Assembly (NCBI GenBank): GCA_002205965.3
Contig: NADL03000035.1
Span: 248,001-312,000 of the forward strand
DNA length: 64,000 nt
From: Kappaphycus alvarezii
Taxonomy: Eukaryota; Rhodophyta; Florideophyceae; Gigartinales; Solieriaceae
Direction: 5' to 3'
Below the pieces are notes generated by a model, which saw nothing but the letters and a program-made list of their open reading frames with translations, was not told the DNA's origin and ran no database searches. Positions 1 through 12,919 of this stretch are shown here, piece after piece. Numbering within the stretch: the stretch's first letter is position 1; every line of letters starts with the position of its first letter. The position numbers were made by a program, and so were the translations under genes.

Positions 1-3000
1 TTATGAGATTCTGGACATCCATGGGATGATTTGTTGCACTTTCGCCTTGGATATCAGCGCCGAGCTCAACAATATAGTCAGATCAAGTTGCTAGTCAACT
101 TTCCCGCACGGGCTGCTCAATGCACTTTCATCGAACTTTTTCTGCATTATCAACACCGGGAAAGACCGGAAATCAAACAAATTGTAGCCGCAAGTGGTAC
201 TCTATAGTACGAAATAACATTCTAATATCCACTCGCCCCTTTTCATTCCAGAGTCCGAATGTTCAACGCGCTGTCCAGTCTCAATGCGACCAGGGCAGAA
301 AATCAACGGAAATACCAAGGTTTTCTTGCAGATTTTCCAGAGAGAAACAGAATAGTTCCTCTAAGAATCCCCAAGCTATGAAGACGGTACCCGTAGTATC
401 TTATTTCGTCATGGGGCTCGCAAGAACGATGACCAGTCGCGCAAAATAACGGGTTTCCAAGCTTCAGTGCACCCCTCTGCAGTGACACTCGGAGTTGGCA
501 CTAACCTCCGACGTGTCGTTTCTGCGTTATTGCCTCCTATTTACATTCTATTATATATCTCTGTTCGCGTCAGAATTTTACAGAAATGAATGTGACATAT
601 CCTTGATAGCGACTCTGTAGATTTCAGCCAACATTCCCATTATAGTAAATGAACCTCCCTTTCAAAAAAAGTACACTTCAGCACGTAACGCCATCCAAAA
701 TCCTCCGTTTACCACTCTAAATGACAATATCTAACGCATATTTGAATTAAAAGGACGTAAAAAGAGTGAAATTTCTGCCGATATACAAAAAAATTAGCGG
801 AAACTATACTTTATGTTTACGGACAAAGTTATTCATTAATTAGCGTTATTAATGCTGGAAATGATACTTTATCGATGCAAAAAGGTGAAAGAAATATATT
901 GGGCAGTTGCAAAAGCAAATAACCTCCATAAACTTCCAAAAACGGCAAACTATGCATCAAAAATATAAAAAAATTTGAGCAAAGCAGAGAGATAAGGAGG
1001 TGAGAACATATAATGATATGAATTTTGAGACTTCTGATACAGAAAATACCATAAATTCTCAAAACACAACAAATAGGCTACGAAATTTTTATTCAGCTCA
1101 AATTCATGATGGAGCTCTTATAATTCCTGCTTATGATAAGCGTCGTAGGTACGCATGGTGAATTATGCGCATAGACACAGATAATTACTTCTTATTACTG
1201 TGATTGGGTCAACTTCGTGCCTTTTTAGGCCCTTTATTGGTATATATCAACGCTATTCAAAGAAGTTAGGTTTAATTGAACTGCAGATTCATCCAAAACT
1301 TTCAAAATAAAGAAAACTATTCCAAAGAATTAGCAAATAATGAGAACACCGTGAAGTTAGTTTCGGAAAAATTAAAGCATAAAGTCAGGCACATTATTAA
1401 TTTTGCATCATGGAATGCTATTATTTTCTACCATCAAAAGTATATTGTTTTCATATTACAAAACATTTCGTATTAAAAAAATATTTTGCGACATAATAGG
1501 TTATATATAGCGGTTACATAATTTTCAAGATTACGAGGGGGTGAAAAAATAGGTCGAAGATGTCAAAGGACAGCCTTGAGCATGATTAAAACGAACAGGG
1601 CATCAAGATACCCGAGTTATAAGAGTATGGGATGGCTCAAGGTACTAATGTCCCAGTACCTCCAAAAATAGGATTTATTTGAAGTATTAGCCCTTTCTCT
1701 GTCAGTGTTCTTCTCATATGTAAAATTTAATACCTTAGTTGTGGATCGAGCCAATCAGCCTGTTTCATTCTACCATGCCTGTCTCTCGTTCCCTTTTAAC
1801 AAATGTACCTGTCATAGAGTTATTTACATTAACAAGAATTTTCATAACTATTCCCATTCACGCAGTTGTAACGGCAGAACAATGCTGTAAAAGAGCAATA
1901 TTTTACCATCTTGATAAAAGAATGTTATTCGAACGGAAAAATAGTCGTGCAGCACGATTCAGGCTGATTTCATTTTCCGTGAACATCTTGTAGAGCTAAA
2001 GTTAAACCCGAGCGATTGATGGCTACATCGACTAGCACCAAATTTTCTCCGCTGTTGTAATTAAGAATTTGATGCTGGAGTATCAGGAATTCATAAAAAA
2101 TTTCTTCTCAAATCAAACGAAACTTTGAATGAGTCAGCGCGTTCCATCCTCAAAGAGCTCAGGGAGCTCGTCAGGAAAATACCTGGGATCCTATGGCCCT
2201 CCATATGCACATTTATTCTGAGTATGCAAGACTCGAAATGACTTACTACCGACGGAATAGCAAAAGTAACGAAATTTTTTATGAGGGATGATTTCGAGAT
2301 CCGTGAAAATTCCGGTCCCAGATCGCCACAATATATTTTAGTAATATACCGTTACATTCAGGTGGCTCGTTATATGTGCTCTTAAGTTTGCGGTCCATTC
2401 ATTTTTGGAAACCATTCTGTACTTTCATGGTCCAGATTGTAAATAGGTCTACCACTACCTTTACTTTGTCTTTGACCCATTATATAACACATTGAAGCGA
2501 CCTTTCATAGAAATAAATCGATTAACGTCAGTATATGGCAGATCTCGAACAAATATTTATGATCATTAAGCATTTTACCGCTAATGCTCAACATCTAAAA
2601 TATAAAAACATCGTCAGGCCCAACTCTCCAATCAAGATAATCGATTTACCATGTCACTCCCTTTCCACTTGCAGAATATAACGATGAGGAGGACCGTTTC
2701 GAATTTTAATATGTAGCAATACGTAGGATGACAGACTGAAGAAAATTGTAGAGATGGAACTGAGATTTTTTCGTCGCCAACCCTTCGAAAACATTGATGA
2801 AAATCTTACGTGGTTAGGGAAAGAGGAATATTTTCCCCTTATGTTGCAGAAATGCAGGAACAAATTCTGGGCATAACACCGACTCAAATGGAAAACGAAA
2901 AACTCGTCGATCTTACTATTAATATTTTCACACCACTTAGGAATAAAATGTCGATAAAAGGACCAATCTATCGATCTGCATGTAGCAATGGTTAAAAACT

Positions 3001-5150
3001 TCTCAGATGAATTGAAATAGAGGTCCAATTCAAAAATTAAGACAACAGAAATTTGAAAGATATTTTAGTTGCTAAATAGGCTTTAAATAATGTGATTCAT
3101 GTAGATGAGATGGAGATAAACTAATTACTAGGGAAAACTGGTGATGAGTAGTGAGTTTACAGTAGTTGCGGATATTTGATCTTGGCTGATACTTTATTTA
3201 AGACAAAAAATAGACAATATAGAGAACAGATCTCCACAAGTACTAATACTGGTCTAGTTTTTACGGTAACCATTGGAGTATGCAGAATCTCCTAAGATAT
3301 ATTTGTACTCAATTGAATGTTTAACTTTAGCTTCTTGTGCAATAGAATCAAAGAAGAAACCAAGAAATAGGAAGATCTCTTCTGATAAAGTGTAAAACAT
3401 TGGCTTAGAGATAAAAAATGATATTGTGTGTCCAGAATTCCAGGTAATCACGGAAAAAGTGTTGTCTCCACTGCACTGTTGATTTCATTATTATTGTTTC
3501 TGCTGATTTTAAGCTGTCATTATTGAACTAGGAGTCACTTCAGAATTAAAAGGTCCCCGAAAATGAAGCATCACAAACTTCTGCATTGCCTAGAAAATAC
3601 TCTGTCCTACAACTTCTGTGGATTATCAGAAATGATTTAGATTCCAAAAGAAAGTTCCTTGTCCTTTGAGACACTGATTTTATGGTTAGACGGATTTCCG
3701 CATGAAGTAATTGGTCAAGCGCTCAACTTTAGAGTTCCATTGATTAATCGTTGCGCCACGAAATAACGTCTAGCGTTATAGGGTCGATCAATTCATATAA
3801 TGTCCGGACGTACAAGCAAATGTTTTTAACCTGTACCAGCTCCAGGTCATTTTAATTTATGCCATTTTCTATGTAAGAGAAAAACCCTAATTACGCATAC
3901 CTTTCGGTAGAGAAATATTTTTCTGGGCCTGTTCGATATCCACAAGGAACATCTACAAACAATTTTTTACTGTTCTTGTCCCATTTCCATAAAATGAGAT
4001 GCCTCTAATTCTTACTTCAATATGCTCGAGGGGGTGTGTTCAATTGCCCCATCATAGTACTGTGCTATTTTTCGTGACGTAATTATATTTTTCTTCTAGA
4101 AATTACCCTGCTGTAGTCACGAAACGAGGCGTGATATAGAGTCTGAATCATTATATTTTATGAAACTTAGTTTAATTTTTTTGGCTAGACCTACGACCTA
4201 ATGACGAACAATACCTCAACTTCAATTTTTTGCTAGAGCTACAACTTGGGATTTATCAGTATTTTCTTTCTTGACAGATTTTATCCAAAAAAACGAAACG
4301 ATATTCTTTTCGTTCATTCCATTGCCTCCAAGTTACTTTTTGTCCCTTAATCTCTTACCGCTCCGAAATAGTATTTTTATCGTATAAAGTTCAAATAAAA
4401 TTATATATCTGTGGCTTTTTATTCTTTCTTTCAATATTATGTATCCAAAAAGTATTCGAAGCGACTCAAAAGTTCATTCATTAGGTCAAGTATTATCAGT
4501 ATATTTGGGTGTGAAGTAACAAGCGTATAATCTTCCAAGTTATTCTCCTGATTGTTAAACATTAAATTAGAGTATAATACGAGTATATAATATTCAAAGT
4601 AACAGAAAAAGTGATATATTCAAGAGATTTAGCTATTATAAAGCGTATTTAAAATTTTGCGTGTCGGTATAGTGATCATTGGTGCTTTTTCTAGGGACAA
4701 TATAAACTCTTAATATTCTCAGCTCAGCAATATATAACTTTTTTCATTTTTCAAGCCGTAGAAAACTAGAAATTTTATTACATTCATTGCAAGGAATGAA
4801 CTGATATATATTATTCAATGAAAATACTTTTCGCCAAAAACATTATTCATCGTCTTCTTGGCCAGTTTCCACTGATATTCTTCTTCTTCTTCTTTTCAAA
4901 GGTATCCAACTAATAGTAATAGTTGAGAACGGTTGCTAGGGCAAAGATAAGTCTTGAACAGAACTACGGTTTAATCAATCACATCTCCTCTTTGAAGCCG
5001 CAAGGCACCCAAGAGAGCCAGAGCTTCAACTATGGGCGACAACCCGGAGGATCCGGGATGACCTTGACTATCCCGTCTCGCATCAACACAGGGACTTGGA
5101 CTTGGTGTGAAGAGCTGGCTGGAAACATTTCCAGCCGAGAACAGAGAAGA
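1..5150. other. AT-rich stretch without a recognisable gene
   Basis: The stretch is AT-rich and stop-dense on both strands, and the longest open frames are short with no convincing domain. A short minus-strand frame at 3254-3451 contains an ILGDSAY string that recalls PIF/Harbinger DDE transposases, and a plus-strand frame near 110-390 reads through about 60 codons. Neither is strong enough to call. It is most likely old, decayed mobile-element sequence. Confidence 0.5.
4878..4892 (+). repeat. (TTC)5 microsatellite
   Basis: Five exact TTC units lie just beyond the 3' side of the minus-strand RT/RNase H relic. No function is inferred. Confidence 0.9.
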
Positions 5151-5152
5151 GC

Positions 5153-6630
5153 TTAAACCGTTATTGAAGGCTCATCTGCGGGGTTTTGCTCTGAGGGAAT
5201 CAAAATTGGTGTGGATCGTATATAGCAGGCAAGGGATACTGCCGCGATCTTCTGAGCAAGGCGTCTTAAACCAGGAGAACTTGATCTGCCCTTAGCCAAT
5301 AAATAATAAATGACCTGCGAATCGGCCATAATAGCCGTTTTGTGAAATGTAGTTTCCTTCTCCGAGCGAGCCAGCGAAGGCCCGTTAGAACTGCCTGTCC
5401 TTCTAACAGATTGATATGTTGAGTTTACTTCCATGCTTTAGCCACAATGAGTTTCCATCTTAAATCGGGGGCGGGATTCTTCGAAGGAAGAACACTTCGG
5501 GAGAATTTAGAAACAAGCTGAAGTTTTTTTGGGTGCTAAGCGGTATAGGAGGCATCCGAGACGATCATGTACTTTCCCAGGCCTTTCTTGATGTCGTAGT
5601 GGAGTAAAGACGCCAATGTAACCAAAAGCGGCAATTCCATGCGGGCATCCTGACTCGGGGCGTAAGTTTCCTGAGTAGAATGACATCCTTCATAACGATC
5701 CTGTAAAAGTGATAGAGCAGGTTGGTTGAGTAGAATAGACCATTTCCAAGAACTAAGAACTTTTTGTAGCTCAACCACGCTCCAGATCTTCGACGCTTCC
5801 AAGCGTTTCGTCTTCCAAATGGTATAAGCCATCTTCTCTGGATCGGGTTCCAAGTGCCCGTCCTACTTCCATAGGATTCCGAGAATAGACTTGGTTCCGA
5901 GACTCGGTTCTTCACATTTACTCGGCTTAGGGTCCAAGTTGACAATTTCAAAGGTTTTCCACACAGTTTTATAAACCTTTTCTACCTTCTTCCGATTATG
6001 ACCAACTACGAAGAAATCGTCTATATAGCGAATGTACCGAACTGCTCGAATCTCCTTATCGTTTGCAGCAATAATCTCGAGTCCCGGGTCAATTCCGGCT
6101 CGTAGTAACAATTCTCCTTGGATGGAATATCCTACAACCACTGAGTGCGACCATCCCATAGGCAAAACTCTGTACCGAAGCCAGTATCGGCGACCATTCA
6201 CAAGGACCCACGGAAGTCCGAAGTAGTCCCTGAGATGTTCTGGCAAGGCCAGCCTATGGTAATGGTTATCAACATCCAACTTCCCGGTGTACACCAACTT
6301 GTCCGAGACATCTTCAAGCTGCGTAAAAAGGCCAGGATGTGGCATCTCGCCATCAGCAGGGCGGATAAAGTGCAAATTCCCTCGCCGAGCGTCTCGAACT
6401 ACGCGCTGACGAGTCTTATCCTTAGGGACTGCAAAGAGTCCATTGATCTCATTAGGCTCGACTTCGGTCAATTCCACGATTTTTCTTTCGAGTATCCCTT
6501 CAATAATAATTGGGTAGGTCTTATGTGCTACCATAAGACATTTCTTCGTATTCTCCAGCTCTGCATCCGTAGAGGCCCATAGGTTGGGGATGTAACGGTG
6601 GGTCAGCGGAAAGACTTGGGGTCATGGATG
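5153..6630 (-). pseudogene. DIRS-type reverse transcriptase / RNase H relic
   Basis: The main open frame (6534 down to 5863, continuing open upstream of its ATG) encodes reverse transcriptase. It has a fingers motif around FAVPKDKTRQRVVRDARR, the palm segment KLDVDNHYHRLALP, LPMGWSHS, and the catalytic box YIDDFFVV, so the two Asp residues are intact. After a frame break near 5860 other frames continue with a connection region, an RNase H-like VSDASYTA, and at the 3' end the string KGRSSSPGLRRLAQKIAA followed by IPSEQNPADEPS. That last string is typical of RNase H in DIRS and other tyrosine-recombinase retrotransposons. No recombinase or terminal repeat was found nearby, so the element is partial. 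Several stops and frameshifts show it is dead. Assignment to DIRS rather than another YR family rests on the RNase H and RT style. Confidence 0.75.
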
Positions 6631-6839
6631 TAGGTGTTGTTGAGTGAACCAGGAGGGGCCTCCCCGGGGGAGGCCTAGAGAGAAGAATTCCCCATTTTTT
6701 CTGATACCTCTTGCGTACTTCTTCGGCTCCAGTGTGGCGAATCCCCTTCAAACATTCTTGGCGAAAGACTATTCGGTTCAACAAGTTCACTGAATAATGT
6801 TTTCCTGGATTCATATCTAAATGAAATCCATGCATGCTA

Positions 6840-9800
6840 TAGAAATAAATAGGTCCGCATTAGAGACATTACCGTAGTTTTTCAATAATATCTGAAAAAT
6901 GAAATAAATCTGTTAATTTATTTAACTTAATTTCGATTTATCTCTATATCCCTCATTTAATTCGAAACTTTGCTTGGAATTCAGTCTTAAGTGGACGTAT
7001 TTTCCCCTATTTTATAATTTCTGGGCCTCATCATTCTCATATGGGATTTTTCGGGTTTTAGCAACTTTTTCAGTCTGCTTCACGTTTCTCATTTTTCCTC
7101 TCCATTCAGTTCCTTATTTATCTATTAAAATATACAGGTCTTTTACGAATGTTAATTCTACGGCTGAGCTATGTTCAGTATTCTGCTCAGAATGAAAGGC
7201 CACTAAATGCACCTCAGGTAGTTTTATTTCTTCGTCTAATTTATTTATATCAGTCTCTGCCCCATTACACTGCAAAATCGAGTCATAGCCATCGACCCTC
7301 TTCTCTTTCTAACCAATAACTTGTTTACTGCTAATTAATGTAAAGTTAATTAAAACCCCTTTATGAAAAAGTTTAACGCTAAATGAAATTATACATAACC
7401 CGTCTCGCTCAGTTTAGTAACTCCTTGGAAAGAAAACACCTCAAAATCATTTAATGTCTTGATTCTGGAAATATACGGAAAATTCTAACAAACTCATCCT
7501 CCCGTCTACGACATAAATCATTCAAAAATTATGATATGAAAGCTTGATTGCCTCTATGAAAGTCTGGGGCATATATTATGCTAAAAACTTTCTTACTCCA
7601 GTATTTTTAGTCGAAATCCCGGAGACCCAGGCGAAATTAGCACTCATTTCTGTAACACTTTTAACTTCTCCAAAAATATAAGGACTAATATAAAATCTAC
7701 ATGGTTAACTATTTTCGATTTGGCACAACTTTCGCTAAATTTGAAAATTATCCTCATGTGACAAACAGACGTGGCCCTCGTTAAACTACATTAATGGGAT
7801 CTTTCAGTCTTTCTCAAAAAACGTTGGAAATATGTTTGCACTTGCAAATGGATTCCTTTAAGTAAATTGCGACCTAAATGGTTCTTTTATCATGATCAGC
7901 TCACTGTTAGTCTGATTAGCATCTTCATAACGTACTCTTTCTCCTCAAAAAACTACTCAAACGTATCTATTAGGTTTTAAATGAATGATTTCAAGTCTAA
8001 ATTGGTATTTATACCCTTGAATTCATACTATAGTCTAATATTTCATTATTTTTATTCTTTATTAATAAAATTTAAAGTTTCCAGTACAAATATTTCTAAT
8101 TTTATCCGATTTAGAGACATCTTCTGGAGGGGTGTCAGCAATTTGGATCCTTTATTATCTAGAACATCGTTTTTAACTCTTCAAAAGATTAACCTTCTTC
8201 TACTGAATCAGGAGCTTTTAATATTTCTCATTGTAAAAGGATATAAAATTTCAAAGATATTACAATTCCCCACCAAATCTGCCATTCATGACACCTTTTA
8301 ATTTTATTGATCTAGTAACGACTTATTCTGTAAAGTCCGACACATTTCTAGCTTAGTACAAGTTGTACTGAATTCATAAAGTATTTTCTGATTGGCAAAC
8401 ATAATATAAAAGAAGTGGCAGGCGAGATCTACATAATGACTTCTTCTGGTTTTCTTGGCTTGTACAGTTACCAAAGGCTGCCTTTGGAAAATTTCACTGG
8501 TATCTGAACTTCATTGTGTGATGATAACGGTTTTGATTGGCTTATAAATTATTTCTCATTGAAATTTTGGCAGAGATTTTCGTAACTTAAGTCTAAAATA
8601 TTGTACGATTTCGTGCCAGTTTTGTTTTCCTATGAATAGCATGGTTTAAATAGGTTTCTGGAACCATTAAATTGGTATGTAATTTCAATACAATTTGAAT
8701 TTCAAATTCTTGACAGTGAATATTCTTTCATATCCGGACGCCATGTACAGCGCAACGTTATCGCATATGTCCCGTTTCCAGCAAATGGCGCAATTTGATT
8801 ATTCTTCCTTGCCTTCACTTGAAGATATTTTATTTTCGAGGGCCTATATACTATTTCATCTTGACAGTTTGTTTCTTGACCATCTGAAAAGGGTAGTTTT
8901 AGAAAGTTCGCCAAAATTTTTGGGGCATGTTCATGTTTATATTGTTTCAAGGGATTTGATTTTGGAGAGTGTTTCCCTGCTCATGATTCACCAGCGGACA
9001 GGATTCTTATGAGTTTAATCCTGTTTTAAATTATTGCTTCATTTTTAGCTTAATGTTTCCATATTTAAAGACTTTCAGTATTAGGTATAAAAAAGGGAAC
9101 AAAGTGATCAACATAATACTGATCGTGAATGACTACATTTAAAAAAGGTTATATTCAAGTATAAGCTGTGCCGTATTTGGTAGACGAGTATATTTTGGTA
9201 TATTCTGGGGCTGATAATTTATTAAAACGTGAACAGAGAGTTTCGAGTGGTAATCTATTATAATCTTTTAGTCTTCTTTACCAGTACCATCTTCCCAGCA
9301 ATGATTGGTCAGTTTGGAGCAGCACGTGGTAGCTTCTGTGGTAGCAGATAGATTTTTGATAGAAATCTTCACGAAAAAATGACTTTCTTGAATTTTTTGA
9401 CTCTCTGGAGTGCCAAATTGACCTAAGAGCTGATAAAAGCCGTAAAACATATGTTTGAAGACGTTTTGGGTCTTTAGATGAGACTAAAATGGTCAAAATG
9501 TTTAAACAGAATGGGAAAAAGTATCCTAATGCAGTCCAATTTGGAGTTGCACTATTGGAAAAGAACTCATAGAGAATCATTTACGCTTGGCAAAGTAAAA
9601 TAAGACCTGCTTGTTTTTAATAGTTAAGAGAAGATAAAACCGACAAATCTTTCAGTTTTTCAATAAATTTTTTCGTCTTTTTCATGTACTTGTATAGAAA
9701 CAGATGTATGTCATATCGATATGTGTCTAGAAAATTATGGAGCATAATTGAGTAAGATCGGACTGTTACAATCTATTTTTCGTTTTTTGGGAGTTTTAGA

Positions 9801-10180
9801 GTTTAAATCTGAGTTTCAAATTCTTATTTTTGGATTTTATTGGCTACAATAGACCGTATTAATATCTATTTTACACAAAAAGGCGTTTTAAGTATCTAAA
9901 GGTAAGTGAATTTTGATATATATTCATTTCCTTAAAAGATAATTTACCTGTAGGAAAGGTTTTTTGTCTATCTGTAATTTTTTGCCCCTTATTGCTTCAT
10001 AAGATTTGGATGATTTAAAGCAGAATCCCTCGGTTGACTTGTAGATCTCTGATTGATTCTTTCTGTTTTCACAAACCAAATTTTTTAAGCTATTAACGTG
10101 TTTTTTATGCTTACAGGTTAAGAATAATGTAAAATCATGGAGTTTTATCGAGCGTTCTTTACCTTTTAGCGGATCAAGGA
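6840..10180. other. AT-rich stretch without a recognisable gene
   Basis: Only short open frames are present (the longest are about 105 codons at 7981-8301 and 8695-9012). They show no domain, conserved motif or codon bias that I can recognise. It is probably decayed mobile or intergenic DNA. Confidence 0.5.
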
Positions 10181-10289
10181 TCAATTATGAACGGTGAGGC
10201 GTCCAAGTGCGAGCGCCAATCCGTGGCGGGGCGCTGTGTGTTGTGCGAGTATACGGACGATGGATTGCCGGACAGGCGGTGGAGCTCCA

Positions 10290-11290
10290 TTACTCAGAGT
10301 CGGAATCAGAAGCTGTAAAAGGCTCATGTGGCCTCCTGTCGGGACGCGGAGTGATGCTGCTGTCGGTGCGAGATAGGCGGGGAGCCTTTTTAGATGAGGT
10401 ATTGGCAGGGGTGGCAGACTTCTTGGCTCGCTGATGGTTGAGCTCCTTGGCACAGGAATTGGTGCTAAGCTTAGTAAACTGCGTACGCACAGTTTAGTAC
10501 AGGTCAGAATGGGCGACTTGGTCGTCAGAGCGCAGGTACTTTTCGAGGAGGATGGGCTCGGACTTGCCTGAGCGGAGAGCGTCGTCGAAGAAGTTGACAC
10601 GCTCGCAGACCCGTTGATAAAAGATACGGGAAAAGTAACCCAGTAGGCCAAGGTGGCGGAGCAAGGAGTTCCAGTCTTTGGCTTCAACGGGGTCGCCGAT
10701 GCAGCGAATTTCAAACCGCGATGATTCCATACTGTGACCAATGTTCCAAAGAACTTCGCACTCCCAGCCGTCACGTTTGTCTTGCTCTCAGATGCAGTTG
10801 AAGAGACCTTCCGGTTTCGAGATAAAGAGGCTAGCCGGGTAGGGCGGCAGGTACGAAGGCTTGGCAAACAATTTAAGAGTACCGGCTTCGGCGTGATCAG
10901 CGCGGATGACGAGAAGCTCTTGAACAGAGTTAGTAGACGGCGACGGAAAGCTTTAATTGAGATTACGGTGAAGGTTACAACGAGAGGCGAGGGCAGGAGG
11001 CTGTTCCAGGATAGCAGAGGAAGGGGTGGCAGCAGCTGAAACAGCAGCGGGAGCAGCACTTGTCAGAGTAGAAGCAGCAGCAGCGGAGACGGGAGCGGCG
11101 CCAGAGTGGGTGGAAGGTTTGGAACCCTGTTTCGCGGTAGCGTCCATATGAGCAACGACTTCAGTGAGTTATTCACCGATTATCTTGTGGTTGTCCTCAA
11201 TCTTGTCACTGAAGGCCTGAGTCTGTTGGTCATACTTTTCTTCCAGCTGGTTGAGAGTGGTCAAGACTTTCACACAAGCTGCATTAAGCC
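10290..11290 (-). pseudogene. Relic of a DIRS-type gag gene, related to the 41-42 kb copy
   Basis: Read on the minus strand, this holds in order a short coiled-coil-like segment (LEEKYDQQTQAFSDKIEDN), an Ala/Pro/Ser-rich stretch starting MDATAKQGSKPSTHSGAAP (11147 downward), and a conserved core. The core includes KPEGLF, GWECEVLWNIGH and SGKSEPILLEKYLRSDDQ, ending near SDLY at 10494, then a basic tail to 10290. The same blocks occur in the same order in the plus-strand gene at 41243-42064 (PEGLF, GWEAEVRWNVGN, SGKSEAILLEKYLREDE, SDLY), so the two are homologous. At least two frameshifts and internal stops are present. No RT, recombinase or flanking repeat is next to it, so it is a fragment. 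Gag function (RNA packaging) is inferred from position in the intact-order copy. Confidence 0.7.
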
Positions 11291-11299
11291 AACCCCGAT

Positions 11300-12140
11300 T
11301 ACCCTAATGCGAATAATCTCTCTAACCTCTCCAACTGATAAATATCCATTTTTTAGCATTTCGAAGGCTTTACTTCTTCACAAAGCCTGTTTAGTTCTAT
11401 TCTTTGAAACGCGCTTGTGATAAAACCTTTGTAGCCGCATAGTGCACAGTATGGCGACAGTGCAGCCTACATTAGGTGGAATAATGTAAAAGTTGGAGTT
11501 TGGTGAGGGGATTTTGACCTTTTTATAGCCCAGGCTGCAGGGTAAGAGCCCTAATTTTCAAAATTTGACGACCACTTTCAAATAAGTAAATGCGTAAATA
11601 ATTATCCTAGCTTTCATTGAGAGTGGAGCAGCAACGATAGGCTTTTGCATTGTTTCTGCCCCATTTAACTTGGCTAGAAGACATCGAAAAATACTTTTGT
11701 CCGAAACCAACTCAGAACCGTTCTGTAGAAATTTGAAACATTGAAAAAGTGAAAAAGTGAAACTAAATATGATAAAATTTCAATGTTTCAATCTGGGAAA
11801 CCGTTCCATAGACTGTGGGAAAATTGAAACTGAAACTGACGGAATAGACCATTTGCCTTGGACCATGTCCACCAGTGTAATTGCTTTTGCATATAGGAAA
11901 CCTATAAATTGTGCAAATTAGATAGGCTCCCCGTAGGTCCACCACCGTACTGCTGTTATCTAAACAGTAATCAGGCTTCTCCATATTACAGCCTGCCAAC
12001 GGGAATGACTATATTATCGTCACCTGGTCTCTTCCGACTTCCTTTAACAAAGCGCAACTTGTTTTGTGCTCAAGTGCGCCGCCATTTCGCAAAAAAAATT
12101 CAAAAATAATGCAGAAAAAAAGCTTTCTGTTTAGTAAGCA
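11300..12140. other. Intergenic, no gene seen
   Basis: No supported coding region. It contains a 14-bp perfect inverted repeat (11733-11791) and GAAAAAGT tandem units, described separately. Confidence 0.5.
11733..11791. repeat. 14-bp perfect inverted repeat with 31-bp loop
   Basis: TTGAAACATTGAAA at 11733-11746 is exactly the reverse complement of 11778-11791. The loop contains two GAAAAAGT units, and further TGAAAC words follow around 11827-11840. It could be the end of a small non-autonomous element or a chance hairpin. It lies upstream of the Harbinger relic. Confidence 0.7.
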
Positions 12141-12142
12141 CT

Positions 12143-12800
12143 GTGCTTACAGTATCAACTGTAGCTCATGCAGCAGTTCCAATCACTGATGGTAGAAGAA
12201 AAAGAACTGTGCGCCGAGGTCACGCGTTTGACTTTGCCGAGCATATTTTATCAATCAGTGATGAACATTTGCACTGGTTATACCGATTAACCACCCAACA
12301 ATTTACCATTTTGTGCTCTCGACTAACAACGGTTTTATCACGCCAAGTACTTTAGTATCTGCGAGACATGCAGGCTTTACCATTGACTGTATTGCTTTTC
12401 AATCTAAGGAACAGGCCCATTTGCTCGCGTCAAATTTTTTTCTGAGCTGGACATCGATTGCCGCAGATGATGCGTACAGGAACAGTACAAATATTCTCAA
12501 TCCGTGGAGTGGAAGAATGTTAACTTTGATACAAGACTCTTCTAAATTTTATTTGTCCGCTTCGTATCACAGTGGAACAAGCAATCGATATCTTAGAAGC
12601 GCGGTTCGGTATCTTTTTGAGTCCTTCTCGCTTTGAGCTTGGCAAGATAACGTTAACTGTACTAGATGCTTGTAATATTCTCAACTTTATCATTGACAAT
12701 TTCCCGAACGGCGATCATCCCATTCCTCAAATGGCGGAAGAGGACTGTAACTTGCCACCCCGTATTCCATTTTCAAGATATCCTACATATCGATCATGAA
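12143..12800 (+). pseudogene. PIF/Harbinger-like DDE transposase relic
   Basis: Three overlapping frames together resemble a DDE_Tnp_4 transposase. The N-terminal part has ISDEHLHWLYRLTTQQFTIL, like the region in which Harbinger transposases recognise DNA. A middle part has ADDAYRNSTNILNPWSGR, matching the second-Asp block (D-x-x-Y then NxLxPxxGR). The C-terminal part has VEQAIDILEARFGIF and VLDACNILNFIIDN, matching the third acidic-residue block and the helix after it. The first-Asp block is missing between the N-terminal and middle parts, so an internal deletion is likely, and at least two frame changes are needed. The partner Myb/trihelix gene of such elements was not found here. It is inactive. 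Confidence 0.7.
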
Positions 12801-12919
12801 TATGATAGAAATCGAAACGGCACGAAAGAGCAGTCCCCTGTTCGTGACAGCATTTCTGCGAGGCTGACTCAATTGGGGCTCATCCGGCCGGAAATTTACG
12901 GAACAGACAAATTTAAGTG

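Noticed and set aside
110..390. Plus-strand protein-like frame with NALSSLNATRAENQRKYQGF
   Set aside because: No family recognised and it is bounded by stops; AT-rich surroundings make a chance frame plausible.
3254..3451. Minus-strand frame with ILGDSAY, like the second-Asp block of PIF/Harbinger transposase
   Set aside because: Only one short motif matches; the flanking frames carry no other transposase block.
10181..11059. Long minus-strand Ser/Pro/Leu-rich open frame of 292 codons
   Set aside because: It is an out-of-frame shadow of the gag relic; the conserved gag motifs lie in the other two frames.
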